From assembly GCF_964204645.1 (NCBI RefSeq), contig NC_134035.1, positions 6,326,501-6,390,500 of the forward strand: DNA of 64,000 nt. The letters are read 5' to 3'. The stretch comes from Tubulanus polymorphus (lineage: Eukaryota; Nemertea; Palaeonemertea; Tubulaniformes; Tubulanidae). Position 1 is the first letter of the stretch, and each line of letters starts with the position of its first letter. The position numbers and the translations under genes were made by a program. Shown here in pieces: positions 46,501 to 59,255 of the stretch. The notes under the pieces were generated by a model. That model saw only the letters and a list, made by a program, of their open reading frames with translations, was not told the origin of the DNA and ran no database searches.

Positions 46501-49500
46501 CTTCAACTTTAGTTTAAAGCGGTCTGGACCATTACCGGTTTATTGGTATTCTAATCCGAGTTAAGGCTTCATCCTCCACTCAAGCCATCAGTAAGGGTTA
46601 TGTAAACAGCGCCCCGAAGATACAGAATCGAGAACTTTACTACGATTTGAGGCGTTAAAATTGTAGAATGGTTTGGCAATTGTATATATCCGGTTGATAA
46701 AATGACGAAATCATGCGCCCAAATGTCAGTTGATAGCGCTACATTCATGTAAATGCCGGAAATGATCATGATGTTAGTATACGATTCAATTTAATATCCT
46801 ATGTTTTCATTTTTGTTTGTTTTGACGTTTTGGCTTGAAGTTTGTGCTGCGATGTTGTCTATCTGGGAAACCAAAGAAAAAAGAAATCACTTATCTTGTG
46901 ATACGTGGAACAAAACATATAGTCTTTTTTCAATGGGTTTGTAGCCAATTAGGTAAATGCCACGACACATTGTGGTCTCGATTTTTGAATTTCTTGAACT
47001 CTAGTCAAGTGTGCGTGTTTTACAAATGATGGCGTGTTACAATAACTCAAACTTTCATCTTTAAATTACTTCTGCCCATGTCACTGTGCTCCCCCATGGA
47101 GGGGCTAGGGATGGCAGAATCGACTGTCACCTATGTGGATACAAGGATTAGGGTAAACATTGAGTAAACATTGTGGGTCACAGGTAACCACACTAAGAAG
47201 GAAGAAGTACTGCTGAAATCTTACAATACGATGCAGTACCCGTCCGTCGTCACTGAGGTCATGTCAACAACGACCAGGCTCTCGATGACATGACAACAGG
47301 GTGAACGCCAGCTGCACCATCTGCACTGCAATAATGTATTTAGTCATGACATCATCGCGCGGGTAATACAGTTACTGCACGGTGGAGACACCAGAGAAAT
47401 GACAGATGCATTACATCGATGTCCTAATAGCTGATACTGGTAGATCGGGCAGTATAATAATCGGAGCCCAAACTGCGTACGCGCATAAGCGTTTCGGGTT
47501 GTTAAGAGAAGTCCCTTAACTGTGATATTTGGCTCTTACATTACACGTATTTATACCGAGACTTTCATACTCTACGCGAAGTCATGGGCGAAGACACTTG
47601 TCAAAAGTAAAACTAATCACGCGGCAAATGGTGCATAAAACGGCCAGTAAAAGGTAAATCCAATTTCACGCACCGCCAGACCCGTCTATAACCGACAAGA
47701 CACTGTGACGGTCGCCTGGGGAGAAGAAAGATGAAAACAGGCGACGAAAAGGGAGCAAAGAGGTTTAGAGTTTTTGATTAGATTGATCACGTAACCTTGC
47801 AAGTGTTCGTTCCGCTTCATCGATGTGCCTCTTCTCAATACCGATAGGTGGTGCTGCTCAAAACCACAAGGTGTCACTCCTTAATACCACTCATCAATGC
47901 TGCTAGGCAGTGCTCGTTAATGGCTCTAATTATCTCAGTACTGTTAGACAAGGACATTGTGGCATCATCTTACAGTAGAAATACAATTTTTAGAGTTTTC
48001 CAAAAATGCGCCTCAGTTTCGCAGAGCCCTTTTCAGATTCTTTTCGACAACATTGGATCCCCTTTTTTATATAAATGGACACCAAGAATTGAGAGGTTCT
48101 TACACAATTAGATCCGCTTGAGATTTCAAACGTATAATCATTATATACACACAGAAGTGTGTGTTTGAGGTCATCAATGACTGTATATCACTCGATATTG
48201 TGGGTATAAAGCCGTATAATGTAATTAGTAAATGTCATCATTGCCCTATTTTCAGTCTCACAACGCGTTTCATGGTCGCATAGACACAGCACGGTACCAC
48301 TAACACTTCAACGCTGTGCACTGTTGTTATCGCATCTACTTTGATGCGCTTTTTGCTATAATCTAATGAACTCGCACAGAAAGATGATATCGTTATTGAA
48401 ATAGTCTCTAAGAATCACCGAAAGAAATTAAAAGAGAGACATTCGCTGTCGTTCCCGTTGACAGCTGCTACCCTCTTGTGCAGGTTTCGGGATATATTTA
48501 AAAAAGAACCATCCGAAATTTATCCATTCATCAATAAAAATGATTAGATATGATAAAAAACACATGTTGCCTAGCTAACGCAGGTTTAGCTCTGGTATGT
48601 ACTGAGGCTCATGAGTAGTTAAATCCTTAGGCAATCTAGGGTTCATTGGTTTGCATCTTGGTTGTAACAGTCACAATCATCGTGAGATTTCAGAACAGAA
48701 TTAAAATGGTGTCTTGGTACACGACTGAATAACCATTATTTTTGACTGAATAAAATTCAATTGAATTGGTGTCCTGTTAAACCGTCATGATAACCGTCAT
48801 TATCAAATCAAATTGAAATGAATTGACTATCAAATTGAATCGAAATGACAATAGATTTGATCGGCGAGTACGGATAATTATGTGTCACTGTTACTATACA
48901 ATCAATTGGCAAGTATGATTACAACTTATGCAATCGTTAATTTTCGTTTTTTTTTTATATTGGTGTTCAGGTCTTGGGAGGAAATAATGTTGTTATTGCG
49001 ACACACGTTATCAAAACATATGACTAATTAGCATATTAGAGGATACCACGAGAAAGGCGTCATCACCTTAGGCCAATGAGAACAATATTGGTATTTTCAG
49101 ATGGAAAAAATTTTCGCGAAAGAATACCGAACTATGATACGTATGTGGAACGGAATTCGAATCGATGCAACGAGATGGAGTCAATGATAACAATGAGTAG
49201 ATTCAATTCTGATACAAATGTTCGTAGCTAAAATCTTTCGTCAGTCGTGGGCATCGTTTAAGACTAAAAGGTGTTTACATTGGGTTTCGCTGTATGCTTC
49301 TCTAAATCATCGATTGCATTCATATTGTTTATTCTATGATTACCGTCCTTAAGCGATACGTGGTTTTTCAAATCGCCGAATAAAACCAACATAAAAAGGA
49401 AAGAAGCAGAGAATGAGCGGAGAGTGATACTGCGGGATAATGATGAATTGCTCGGTGAAGCGTGGTACTGGAGATATAGTATTAATAAAACCCGACATGA

Positions 49501-51496
49501 GATGCCCGCATCATATATCTCTACGCCGTCATATCACTATAAACATTAAGACAGTTTACAGTCGTCGAGCGGCGACCGGCATAAAATAATAAATCGTTGA
49601 TTAATATCGTTGCCGCAGACGACGATAATTGCTCCTTAATAGGATTAGTTCAGTGATGCGTAAAGTCAACATCCCGCGCTACTTTTTCCAACGCACCGCC
49701 ATCAAACATCGACGCACAGTAATTAATTACTAATGCGTGCGCTCCACTTTCAAACATTCTCTATGCGCTTTCAGTCTCGAGTCCTGATCCTTTAGGTTTT
49801 AAATTTTTCAACGTATCACTGTTGCCTTGAACTTTGCCGAGAAAGCACGCGCGTACACCCATACCAGGACAAGAAGTAGAATAATGTCCGAAAAGATAAA
49901 ACATTTTAGATACAGAATAGCGAAACCATACATATAGCGAAATGATATTGAGAGATTCTTTTTAAAGTCTTTTTTTTCAATCTGATAATATAAATAGTTT
50001 GATTCGCATCAGCATTTAGCATTTTGAAAATTACATGGGGCTTTGACATCACAGTGTATACATAACGTTTTGTGGAATTGCATTTTGATAACACCGTAGA
50101 ATACTGTATGATACTATACGCCGCAATTTCCATTTGAAATTTTGAATTGACTGAGTAAAATGGAATATAGATAATTGTCAGGATCCATGTTTACTGATGA
50201 TGATAAAAATAATTTGTATTATACAAAGCAGCCGCGACGAAAGATTCATCGCGTTCGAGACAGATGATTTCTCGAGTCAACAGTGATGGATGTTGGCTTT
50301 TTAAATTTCTCCAAGGGAGAGAGAGAGCTCGAGATAATAAAACTGCAATTTCGCCGGGCGTTTTTGAAAATTCACCTGAGTCACTTTTTGACGAGATGAA
50401 CACTGCGTACAGCACAACACAACTCAGCGGCGGCGCGGCGCAGATATTTTAATGGCACTAATTGAGAAGACGGGAATATCAGTTCTATTACGACCAATTT
50501 GCGGCGACGTTCGGTGCCGTATTTCATATGACTAAGAAATCTAAGCGTGAAACACTTTTCATAACGTTGTAGAAGTGTCAAACGTAACGGCTGAATGTGT
50601 GGAGAATTTATGACACTCATCGAAATTTCTTCCATTCATTGAATCAGAGTGAGCCTGAGACCAGTCTGAGCATATTTTTTGCTCCATGGCATTTTTCAAA
50701 TTCGAAATCGTTATGATTTCAGATATCATTACTGCAGTTCAACTGTGGGGGGAATGACCTAACGAAAAGTAAAACTGTGCAACTAGACCCCGAGTTGTTT
50801 GCATCAGTATAAATCTGATTGAGCATATTGTTAAATTTACCAAATTGTCTTATATCCTTAAGGAATATGTGTTCCTAGTCCAAATTTAACTGATATAAGC
50901 ACCGGCCATTTAGACCAGAATCTGATACGATAAGTTATTGGTAGCTTGTCTCTGGCTGACGTCCCATTGAGAACGGTGATGTTTTTTTTTGTTTGAGATG
51001 CCAGCGTTAATAATTTCTTGTGCAACAACTTGTATTGCTACAGCCGATACAGATGCTGTGATGCTGAATGCAACAACCGAAACGCGTTTTGCATTTCCGT
51101 TTATATCAGGCTTTCCGCATGCATCATTGTGATGCTGGTAAGTTCGCTTCGCTGCAGCTGACACATCGGTTATTGAGACACTGTCTTCGGCGATGATAAA
51201 TGACGTCGTTAGTTTATAAAGAACCTTTCAAAACCTTGTAAATAAAATATTCTATTTTGTCCTGTTCGCCGAGAGTAAACACAATTTAAGCACGTTGCAT
51301 ATGTACATTCATCAGTCGAATTTCTATCTAAATCGAACTCGGTTGGTGCCCGATTGAGTCGGTGAAATACGAGGAGAGGTTCCTGTTATAGAAATTACAA
51401 CCTGCTAACCATTGATGAAACACTCTTGTTTTAATATTAAAGGTGATACAAAATCTCACACCGAGAATAGGAAACTGTTTCTATAGTTATTAATCC
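43509..51496. other. Gene-free stretch
   Basis: No gene recognised in nearly 8 kb. The longest frame is 120 codons on the reverse strand (44463-44825) without a domain. Other content: an AT dinucleotide run (44985-45001), TTCTTTAGAATTA twice (44890, 44912), a hairpin TTTACAGC...GCTGTAAA (45486-45512), TTTGACGTTTTGGCTT (46821), and an ACACACAGAAGTGTGTGT hairpin (about 48149-48166). ACTGTGCAACTAGACCCC at 50774-50791 may be an M1 end. Confidence 0.5.
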
Positions 51497-51579
51497 ATTC
51501 GCCGTTTTGACTATATCCTAGAGCCATCTCAAAGGGTTACTGAAGATGGCTTTTGGGAATGATAGTCAAAACGTCGAAT
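51497..51579. repeat. Foldback repeat with CGTTTTGACTAT / ATAGTCAAAACG arms
   Basis: Left arm 51497-51529 and right arm 51544-51579 are imperfect reverse complements (ATTCG.CGTTTTGACTAT and AGCCATCT shared) around a 14-bp loop. The right half reads CTGAAGATGGC...GATAGTCAAAACGTC. This resembles hairpin termini I recall from other invertebrate repeats that read CTGAAGATG...ATAGTCGAAACGTC. Some of those could form hammerhead-type cores (CTGANGA...GAAA). Here stem II does not pair properly and GAAA is CAAA, so no active ribozyme is claimed. Confidence 0.5.
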
Positions 51580-52265
51580 AAATTTTTGGCCTAAATGAAA
51601 AATTCTTATTCTATTCTTGATGTAAGATTTTATATTTTATTATCAACGGTTAGGTGGTTAAATTGAAAAGCTAAGAAAATATTTCGAATTTCGAGTTTCT
51701 AGTATCCTTAATTGTATATGGTTCACTGACGGCTCTGATTCTGTAACGCGGTGGCGAGGCCTTTATCTCTCTCCTAGCTCTCATATTCAGCTACAGAATA
51801 ATGCATTCTATACGCGTATAAGTACTGACCCTTCTGTATTAATATGTATGTAATAATCTTTGCTTATTGCTCTTATAGAGATACTTTTATAGAAGCAAAC
51901 CGAACACAGTCTGGCGCATTATATTGTCTCTCACTAATGTATGTGATGCCGATGTGAATACTTATCAGACGACATTTGATCTACATTGTGTTTCTATGTT
52001 TAGGGGTCATTTTTATTTATCGAGAATTCGCACTTAGCTTTGATTACTTTATTTATATACATAAAATTGGCAACGTTACTGTGGCAATCGAGGACTCATC
52101 AATGTTCCGCCAGATCGCTAGCAGTAAGTTACTTGGTTATCCATTTTCGGTTGTTCGAATTTCGTATAAAGTAAACCAATCACCGACAAGTCAATGTTAT
52201 AGGCATAATCTATTTGGTTCCTGGATCCGTTATTGAACCAAGGCAAAATCAACTTCGCTAAACCG

Positions 52266-52291
52266 ACGATTACGATTACGATTACGATTTT
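52266..52291 (-). repeat. AATCGT hexamer tail of LINE element 2
   Basis: Four ACGATT units on + (AATCGT on the element strand) directly follow the element's GTGTAAATAAAATCG terminus. Terminal microsatellites instead of poly-A are known for several non-LTR families and arise at the 3' end during target-primed reverse transcription. Confidence 0.85.
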
Positions 52292-52444
52292 ATTTACACT
52301 CCAATCATTTCCATGGTATATGGAGGAAAACTACTACACATGTATATACAAATATTTACAAAACAACACTGAAGTGGTTAAAATTTAGAGAATGGAAACG
52401 TAACAAAATATATATACATCAACTATTTACAATACTATATAATA

Positions 52445-53082
52445 CTATTGGAGGGATCTATATACATCTAAGCCGGTCTTAATGAATTTAGCTAATTGGA
52501 CCGTTGGGTTTTTCAGAATATCAAGGGTAATAAAGGTCTTCAAATTCAAATAGTTTTTGCGGGGTTCGTTAAGTAAGGTACAGTCAAACAGAAAATGGGA
52601 TTCGTCACCTAAAGTATTACAAGTGGGGCATATTCTATCGGCTCTGTCTAAATGAAGGTTTGAAAATTTGTTCACAGGTAAAATATAGGACCTGACCCTA
52701 AATTCAAATAAACTAGTTCCTAAGTCATCACCAAGTTCTATTATATACTTCTCTAACCTAATATCATTTTTATATTGCCTAAAGTTAGTGTATATCGGAT
52801 TAGTATTTATGGTAGATACGGTTTCTTGAAGGTGCTGATCACGGAGTATCTGTTTTATTCGTTTTGAAAAAGATTTACTGTTTGTCACGTATTGCTGCGT
52901 CCAAATACAGGACAAACCACAGTCATCAAAGGTTTTTTTATATATGATAACCAAGGGCTCTTGAATTTATCCCTTAAAAACAAGTTGAAAGATATTTTAA
53001 GTAATGAATTAAGTTTGGTTTGCTTTCCAGATACTGTTTTAACCCAAAAGTTGATTATCCTGCGTCTAACATCTATATTCAA
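52445..53082 (-). pseudogene. LINE element 2, C-terminal region with Cys/His motif
   Basis: Two overlapping frames (52885-53082 and 52445-52954) with a frameshift near 52930 after SPWLSYIKK. The longer one, 169 codons, is the longest open frame in the window. It contains FEFRVRSYILPVNKF, RICPTCNTLGDESHFLFDC (C-x2-C-x7-H-x4-C) and ends in a natural stop (RSLQ). This is the same arrangement as the end of element 1, so the two belong to related families. Confidence 0.85.
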
Positions 53083-53436
53083 AGGATAAACGTCCTAGCT
53101 CTGATAATATTTGTAAGTTGCGAGAATATTTCGTCACTTTCATTAAGATTTTACAGAAGAAGCAATGAATATTTTCTAATAAATTAAGATTTTCGTATCC
53201 CCAGATCTCACACCCATACATGGCTATTGGAGCAACACACATATCAAATAATTTAAACATAACATCCATGGGCTATCTTAAACGTCTGCCTTTTTGAACG
53301 ATCGAAAACATAGCTCTCAAAGCTTTATCGTAAAGATATTTTTTTGCCTTAGCAAAGTTACCATTCCAATTAAATTTTACTCCGAGATAAACATAATCTT
53401 CAACTACCTCTAACTCTTGATCACCAAACATAAATT
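53066..53436 (-). pseudogene. LINE element 2, RT thumb and downstream block
   Basis: One frame spans 53436 to 53066 with a single TAG at 53273-53275. Upstream of the stop it reads KFMFGDQELEVVEDYVYLG, then VKFNWNGNFAKAKKYLYDK and LRAMFSIVQKGRRLR. Downstream it reads MDVMFKLFDMCVAPIAMYG, then CEIWGYENL and ILSELGRLSFE. YLGV and YGCEIWG are typical post-palm landmarks. The stop replaces what is usually a Leu codon before P-[MI]-DVMFKLF, so this block is one nonsense change away from intact. Confidence 0.85.
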
Positions 53437-53799
53437 TCGAAATCGTTTTTATCCGAGATTAACTTCGCGCAAATACTAGTACTTTGGTTTTCTCTGAGTT
53501 TACAGTGAGACCATTAGTGGCACAATATTCAAATAAGGTATCTAAGTGTATAGCTGAAGCGATTTCTCATCCTCAGCAAGAATAACTGTATCATCTGCGT
53601 ATAGTATTATGAATAAATTCAGTAAAGTATCAATATCCTGGTCACGATTCAAATTTAGTTTTTCAATAAATGACAAAGTCGATTTTCCACGATCAATGAA
53701 AAATTCTTCGATGTCGTTTAAGAATAACGAAAAGAGGATAGGTGTGAGATTTTCGAATTGCCTTAAGGCTCTATCAGCTGCAAGTATTGTGACGTGCAA
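53437..53799 (-). pseudogene. LINE element 2, RT palm motifs B and C
   Basis: The frame 53542-53799 contains LRQFENLTPILFSLFLNDIE (motif B, normally RQGENLSP, so Gly has become Phe) and LFIILYADDTVILAEDEKS (motif C with the catalytic YADD intact). A one-base shift near 53560 leads into LDTLFEYCATNGLTVNSEK, then TKVLVFA, as far as about 53460. The two Asp of YADD hold the metal ions for DNA synthesis in this family. Confidence 0.87.
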
Positions 53800-54368
53800 C
53801 CATAAAATTTAACACATGATTATATGGAATTATACATATTTTGACCACATTGAAAAAGTTTCCATTAACACTGTTAGCAATTAATTTTCGCCATAACGTT
53901 ACCCCAGAAATCGAGTCGAAAGCTTTCTTAAAATCATAAAGGCGCAAAAAAGTCTTCTTCCCTGACAAAGATACAGCTCTACGATTGTTATTTAAGCGTG
54001 TAAATATGATCAATAGTGGAATGTTTCGATCTAAAGCCAGCCTGAGCTTCACTTAAATTAATAATGTCATTCGTATTTAGGAATGTTGACAATCTCTGAT
54101 TTAGGTTACTTGAAAATAACTTTCCAAGACAGCTAACTAAGGTAATACCTCTATAATTATCAGGGTTAGAGGGATCACCATTCTTTTTGAAAATGGGTTT
54201 GATGACGCCTATAGACCATATCTCTGAAACATATCCTGTTTTAAGAACTAAATTGAATAATTTTTGTAATATATCAACTGAAAACGGGTACTGACTAACT
54301 CTCAACAGCTCATTCGTGATTCCATCAATGCCTAAAGCCTTATTGTTTGTTAGTGTTAATAGCGCCAT
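53774..54368 (-). pseudogene. LINE element 2, RT fingers and motif A
   Basis: Frame 53988-54368 reads LTNNKALGIDGITNELLRVS, then WSIGVIKPIFKKNGDPSNPD, NYRGITLVSCLGKLF and QAGFRSKHSTIDHIYTLK. After a shift near 53990 the second frame (53774-54052) gives LRLYDFKKAFDSISGVTLW (motif A, both acidic landmarks kept) and LIANSVNGNFFNVV. The coding similarity stops at about 54400, upstream of which no RT or endonuclease sequence is seen: the element is 5'-truncated there. Confidence 0.87.
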
Positions 54369-54400
54369 CTAGTCAGTAAGATGTTGATACCGCTGACGTA

Positions 54401-57400
54401 ATTACCAATATTACTCATTTTTAAGTCAATCGGTTTTGTCCCGGTGCGTCGTCTTTGGCGACAATACGAAAAAAACTGGATGGTGTCTTTCGGCGCCGTA
54501 TGGACAAATCGACACCTCACACTCAGCCGACAATTTCATCGAATAAATGTTTCAAGAACTCGCAGAAAACGCCATAAGTTCGACTCGGAAGTAATCGAAT
54601 AATTCGTGGGAGAACGGCCATTCCGCGCAGCTGGTACAGACAGTGACCGATAGTCAGAGTGATCATCTCTCTCTAAACGCGCGGTTGTTGTGGCTGCAGC
54701 CGCATCGTGTGCACTTTGTATGCGAACTCATGAGGCTTAAAAAGTGAGCCGGAGTCTGCCGTGCGGTGTAAGGAAACCAAATGTGACTGGTGAAATATCT
54801 GGATGGTTGATTCCTGCCGGACTTTGTGCTGAATAATGCATGAACACTGCGCTAGTCGGATTCCTTCCAAATGTCATATCGAAGATGCACCGAAATGTAA
54901 AAGCCCGATGCTCCGCTCTGACTCTGAATATCTCATCAAACATCGACTATTAAACGTATATTGTAAAATTTGGGTCGGACTGTTCACGCACTGGTAATGA
55001 AAAACTATTCAAAATCCAAAGCCTCAGCGAAATGATAATAATACACAACTGTCCTTACTCTTTAGCCTGCCGTAAATATCTCACCGAGTTGACAATCAGG
55101 GAAATAGAGAATTGGTATATAAGTAATCACCGAGTTGACCGGTTCTGAATTGAGCGGTTTACCATGAGGCCGAGTGTCGAGATAAAGTCCAACATTTTGT
55201 TCGCACGTGTAGCTATCATAGGTGACCGCCTCCGTATCATCTTTATCATCTTGAATAATAAAATCATAAGTTTGTATGCAGAATACACAAATAAAAGGGG
55301 GTTTTAGGCTCACTTTAATATGGTTTTGTATGAAATTTCGGAATTGTAATGTCACATTTTAACGAGAGGCTTTAATGAAATCGTTGATGTAGAACTCCGA
55401 TGAAAGTCTTTTTAAGCAGGGCACGTCTTTGTAAATGTATGCGTATTGGTTACTGTCAATAAGGATTACCCGACAGTCGACATGTCTGTATCCTCGGCTT
55501 ACCGAGAATCCCTAAACAGTCGACACGAGAAACTTTTACAAATTCCCTCCTGGCGTCGACTTTCTGAGGTTGAACCTGAGGCCGAGATTTAGTAGTCGGC
55601 AATGAAACAAACATTTTTGTCCTGTTTTTTTTTAACTCGTTCTTTTTTCATTCGATGGGGGCAAAGTATCCGTTGGTCAAAGGTATTTCTCGTCTCTCAT
55701 ATGAAGAAATGAGACCCGCGGGAAATGCCCTGAGTATAGCACTCAGTGGACTGAGGTGAAAAGAGATTCCGAACCTGCGAAAGGTGCTCAGTGAGCTGAG
55801 GTGATTAAAAAGAGTCCGTATGATTTCCATGTTATTCTTATCGAGTGTATATATGGTATGTATTTAGGCCTGCTTTTCGTACAATTTATCCCTTTATTTT
55901 TCATTATCCTGCAACTACGATGAACATCATGCTTATACAACTAGATCTTGAAACTATCGTTATCTGTTTATTCGGTGTCTTTTTCCATCGCTATCTTCTT
56001 ACAGCGTTTGTGACACTTTTGACAACTATGTCTCTGCGTCGAATATCTAGTATTGACATCTAAATGAATTATATATAAATTGTTTCTGTCATGGAGTTTA
56101 TAATTGCAACTGCATCGATCCCCGTTTATCTTCATAATACACAATATACAGATATCTGATCCTGGCGTCGAGATTCTGATTTGTTTTTCGTGATATCTAC
56201 ATCCATATATATCAGTAAATATCGATTTCTATGCAGTGGCCCGTTGAGTTAGTTCCATGATCAACATTATTTCGGTGGATATATCGTGCGTTCTGCCTCA
56301 CAAAGATAACTATTGGTTTTCGATACTTGGTACCGAAAGATAGTATTCCAGAAGTTTCTGTGGTACTTAAGAGAGTTGTGGTGAGTTGGGAGAGTTGTGA
56401 AGCGGTCGTGTTCCTGGTGCAAATCAGTAGATATGAAGACAAAAATAATACATTGAAGTAAATCGATCTTAAGTACGAGTATTCGTAGCGTGTACAGTAG
56501 CTTCCTCAGAAAAATAAGCGATGAGCGGGTCTTAAGAGACGGCCAGGGCTAAATTAACAAGGCTACTATAAAACTTGATTTAAGCCGTAACTTCAGTGCA
56601 AAAGGGTCTTTACTTTTTCTTTTTGGCAAAATATGATGGACATGATGGACGATTGCGGTATTCGTTGTTGCGTAATTTGCGGTTAAAACGTGCGTAAAAG
56701 AATTTGACCGACGATGTGGATAGAAAAGATGTTATGATAATAAAAAGATGATAAAAATGTTATTGCCGGTTGCTTGAAACTTTTTGTCGAGTTTCAATTA
56801 GGTTTCTATTGAATTAACCAAGAAGCTCAAATGAAGCACTTCCTCCCTCGGATATGATTTAGAGAATATTAACAATCGATTCGTCTGATGATTGAAAGTT
56901 GTATCTATCGCTGAAACTAGACACAGTCGTTGCCTGAAATGAATTACGTCTAGTGCTTTTTTACAGAGTTCTATTGAATCTGCGGTCGTGATATTTACCT
57001 AAACGACGCGGGTTAATTTCGAGCATTTCTAAAGAAGTTCAGCCCGCATTTTCAGCAGTTTGTTGACTCTGCATTGAAGGGGTGTCGAGCATGTACGTAT
57101 CGGAATGCCGCGACTCTATTCTCACGAGACTATACGCAATGATAAACGAGATGATCGAACGGCAATTCAGTAAATTGTTCGATATTTCGCAGACCTACTA
57201 ATTACAGACAGCATGCTGTAATCACCACCGTAATGTGATGGCAGCACCGTACAGTGGTCGTCATTCACGCGTAACCATTTGAAATGATGAAATCCCATCT
57301 GAACAAGATCAATTTCTAAAAGAAATTTCATGCGACGATTTGCTGCCGAATATTTAGTCAAATGCAAATTTATTATCCATATAATTCTATATTTTTAAGT

Positions 57401-57676
57401 TGCTTTGTAATCGAGAAATTTAACAATAGCATTGATTATTCAAAAACTGTAGACGCCGATTCAGCAATTGATTGTTTACTTTATTGGATGACTATTAAAA
57501 ATGTGCATCCGCGATGTCGCAATATTCAATATTATCCTATTGAAAATTAAAGTTAATACCGATGAAAAATGAGATACGTCAAAATAAGTACTTTGTATTC
57601 AAAACTATTTTGGCAATCGAATCGAATTTTAATCGATTTCTTTGTAGTCAGGTGTATGGGAGGTCAATATTTTGGA
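54401..57676. other. Gene-free stretch
   Basis: No gene recognised. A CTCF-tail-like AGATGGCGCTA (reverse strand, 54360-54370) sits just inside the LINE 5' edge, so it is probably LINE coding sequence. The CACTCAGTGGACTGAGGTGA-type strings at 55740-55803 (CAGTG.[AG]CTGAGGTGA twice) are a small direct repeat. Open frames up to 97 codons lack domains. Confidence 0.5.
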
Positions 57677-57703
57677 TTCGTTTACTTCATCGAAGTAAAC
57701 GAA
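57677..57703. repeat. Perfect 12-bp-stem hairpin
   Basis: TTCGTTTACTTC and GAAGTAAACGAA are exact reverse complements separated by ATC. The DNA or RNA could form a tight hairpin. It lies in a chance frame and has no U-tract after it that would suggest a terminator, which would be out of place in a eukaryote anyway. Confidence 0.7.
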
Positions 57704-58851
57704 ATTTTGCTTTAGATCTCATACCCCCGACTATAGGCATTGGTTGATGCATCATTATTTTTATGTCATCACATCTTGATTTGAATAGTCAATTCTCTCT
57801 ATACTGTGTACTTAAATGTGGAACTCCTAAGGTGCATTTGGAAAACTAAGGAGCAATCAAGTCTATTCGAATTTGAATTGAATTAAGTCCATTACGTGGT
57901 AGCGTTGGAAGATACCATGAGGCATTGGCGCTGTCACAACAACCATCAGATGCACCAGGATGTCCCCTTAATCTTCCAAGCGAACTATTTGGTATTTTAG
58001 TGGTACATTTTTTGAAAGAAAATTATTGCAATGAAATTTGCTTGTCAGATGGAATTGATGATCGTCGTGAACGATACTTCGAGCCATGCGGGCAACAACT
58101 CGGCAGCGTTTGTGCATGACCACGTTATCGGGAAATTGAATACTTCCTCGTATTCGGTTTAAAACAACATATTCCGTTTGATGAGTGACAAACAGCACGA
58201 CTGTAGCTGATATGTCTCATTCGGCTGCACGCTAATAAACTGACACCGGACATAGCAATATTTTGTACAAGACTTTGCGGCCTGTATCAATTATGAAAAG
58301 GAAACTCTTTTTGACAAGTCGTCTCTAATGCACGAAGCGGCGATCTCAGTCACGCATCGCTGATATGTCGCCATATAGAGCAAAAAAGGAAATTGTGGCT
58401 TTGTCCTGGACGTTGCGGGTCGTGATGGTTCTGATGCCAGATTGGATTAAACATGAAAGGAACAACATCAACATCGATGTCTTATCAGTGTCTTCGTTAT
58501 AACTAATATTTTCAGAATATCTAATTTCTACGACTACCATATTCAGCAGATTTTTCTTAGAAAGAAAAAATATTAGACATTTTTGGCGTGCTCCAAACAA
58601 TCATTTTCGGTGTATCCTATTTTTAAGAAATTTATCTACGGCAATCCTGGGAAAATGTGTTTTCTTGGTACCAAGTATTTTTAAAATTTTCACAATTTAG
58701 GCGCGTTTGATAATTTTCAATTAGCTGAAATTGCACTTTCATAGCGTCTCATAGAGCGGTGCGACTATTGTATTTTTTAAACAAAGGTTTGAAAAGTTCT
58801 CCCTGGGCTAATATTACATTATACTCGAAGAAGCTTTTCATTCAGCAGCAG
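57704..58851. other. Gene-free stretch
   Basis: No gene recognised. Overlapping opposite frames at 57925-58198 and 58346-58600 carry no domain. Confidence 0.5.
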
Positions 58852-58908
58852 TGCGAGAGGGAGTAAGAGAGGGAGGGAGGGAGGGAGCAAGGGAGTGAGA
58901 GGAAAGAA
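58852..58908. repeat. GGGA/GAGA purine tract
   Basis: About 57 bp of almost pure purine with GGGAGGGAGGGAGGGAG in the middle. Four G-runs in a row could form a G-quadruplex on the + strand. Confidence 0.8.
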
Positions 58909-59216
58909 ATATAATTGTCTGTTTTATCAAGAGCACACGTCGAAACACAATTTAAGCCGACTGAAAACTCACAAGATCAAAGGCTTTTGCGGGAAGGTAG
59001 AGTCTTATTTGGAACGTTGATTTAATTTTCTTATCATTCGCCAACCAGAGCTTGCGACAGGCGCGGATTGAGCTGAGAGAGTGATGTCGTGTTGTTGCTG
59101 TTGCTTCCTTTGTAGTGAATGGTTCGTAATTTGTTCGTCATTACGATAAACCAACGGCTCTAACGTTTAAACGAATGCACAGACGACCATACTCGAGTGA
59201 CACGCCGGTTGTAAAC

Positions 59217-59255
59217 AGCAGCAGCAGTAGCAGCCGCTCCAGTAGCTGCTCCAAC
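59217..59255. repeat. CAG-rich tract
   Basis: CAGCAGCAGCAGTAGCAGCC and GCTCCAGTAGCTGCTCC: an imperfect CAG run followed by a partly complementary CTG-type segment (GTAGCAGC/GCTGCTCC), giving a weak hairpin. A TAG triplet interrupts the Gln frame, so no coding role. Confidence 0.65.

Larger units (their letters stand above)
52265..54400 (-). mobile_element. LINE element 2: 5'-truncated, relatively young non-LTR retrotransposon
   Basis: The reverse strand carries a continuous RT-to-C-terminus coding region from about 54368 to 52445. It is followed by a 150-bp 3' UTR ending GGAGTGTAAATAAAATCG and four AATCGT hexamers (52266-52289 on +). RT motifs A, B and C and the C-terminal Cys/His motif are all recognisable, and YADD is intact. 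The endonuclease and upstream ORF are absent. The number of lesions is small: frameshifts near 53990, 53790, 53560 and 52930 and a TAG at 53273-53275. The insertion is thus younger than elements 1 and 3. No target-site duplication could be confirmed. Confidence 0.9.

Noticed and set aside
54360-54375. Strong CTCF-like string TGACTAGATGGCGCTA (reverse strand) as a regulatory site
   Set aside because: It overlaps LINE element 2 coding sequence (the MALL codons before LTNNKA), so its resemblance is probably incidental.
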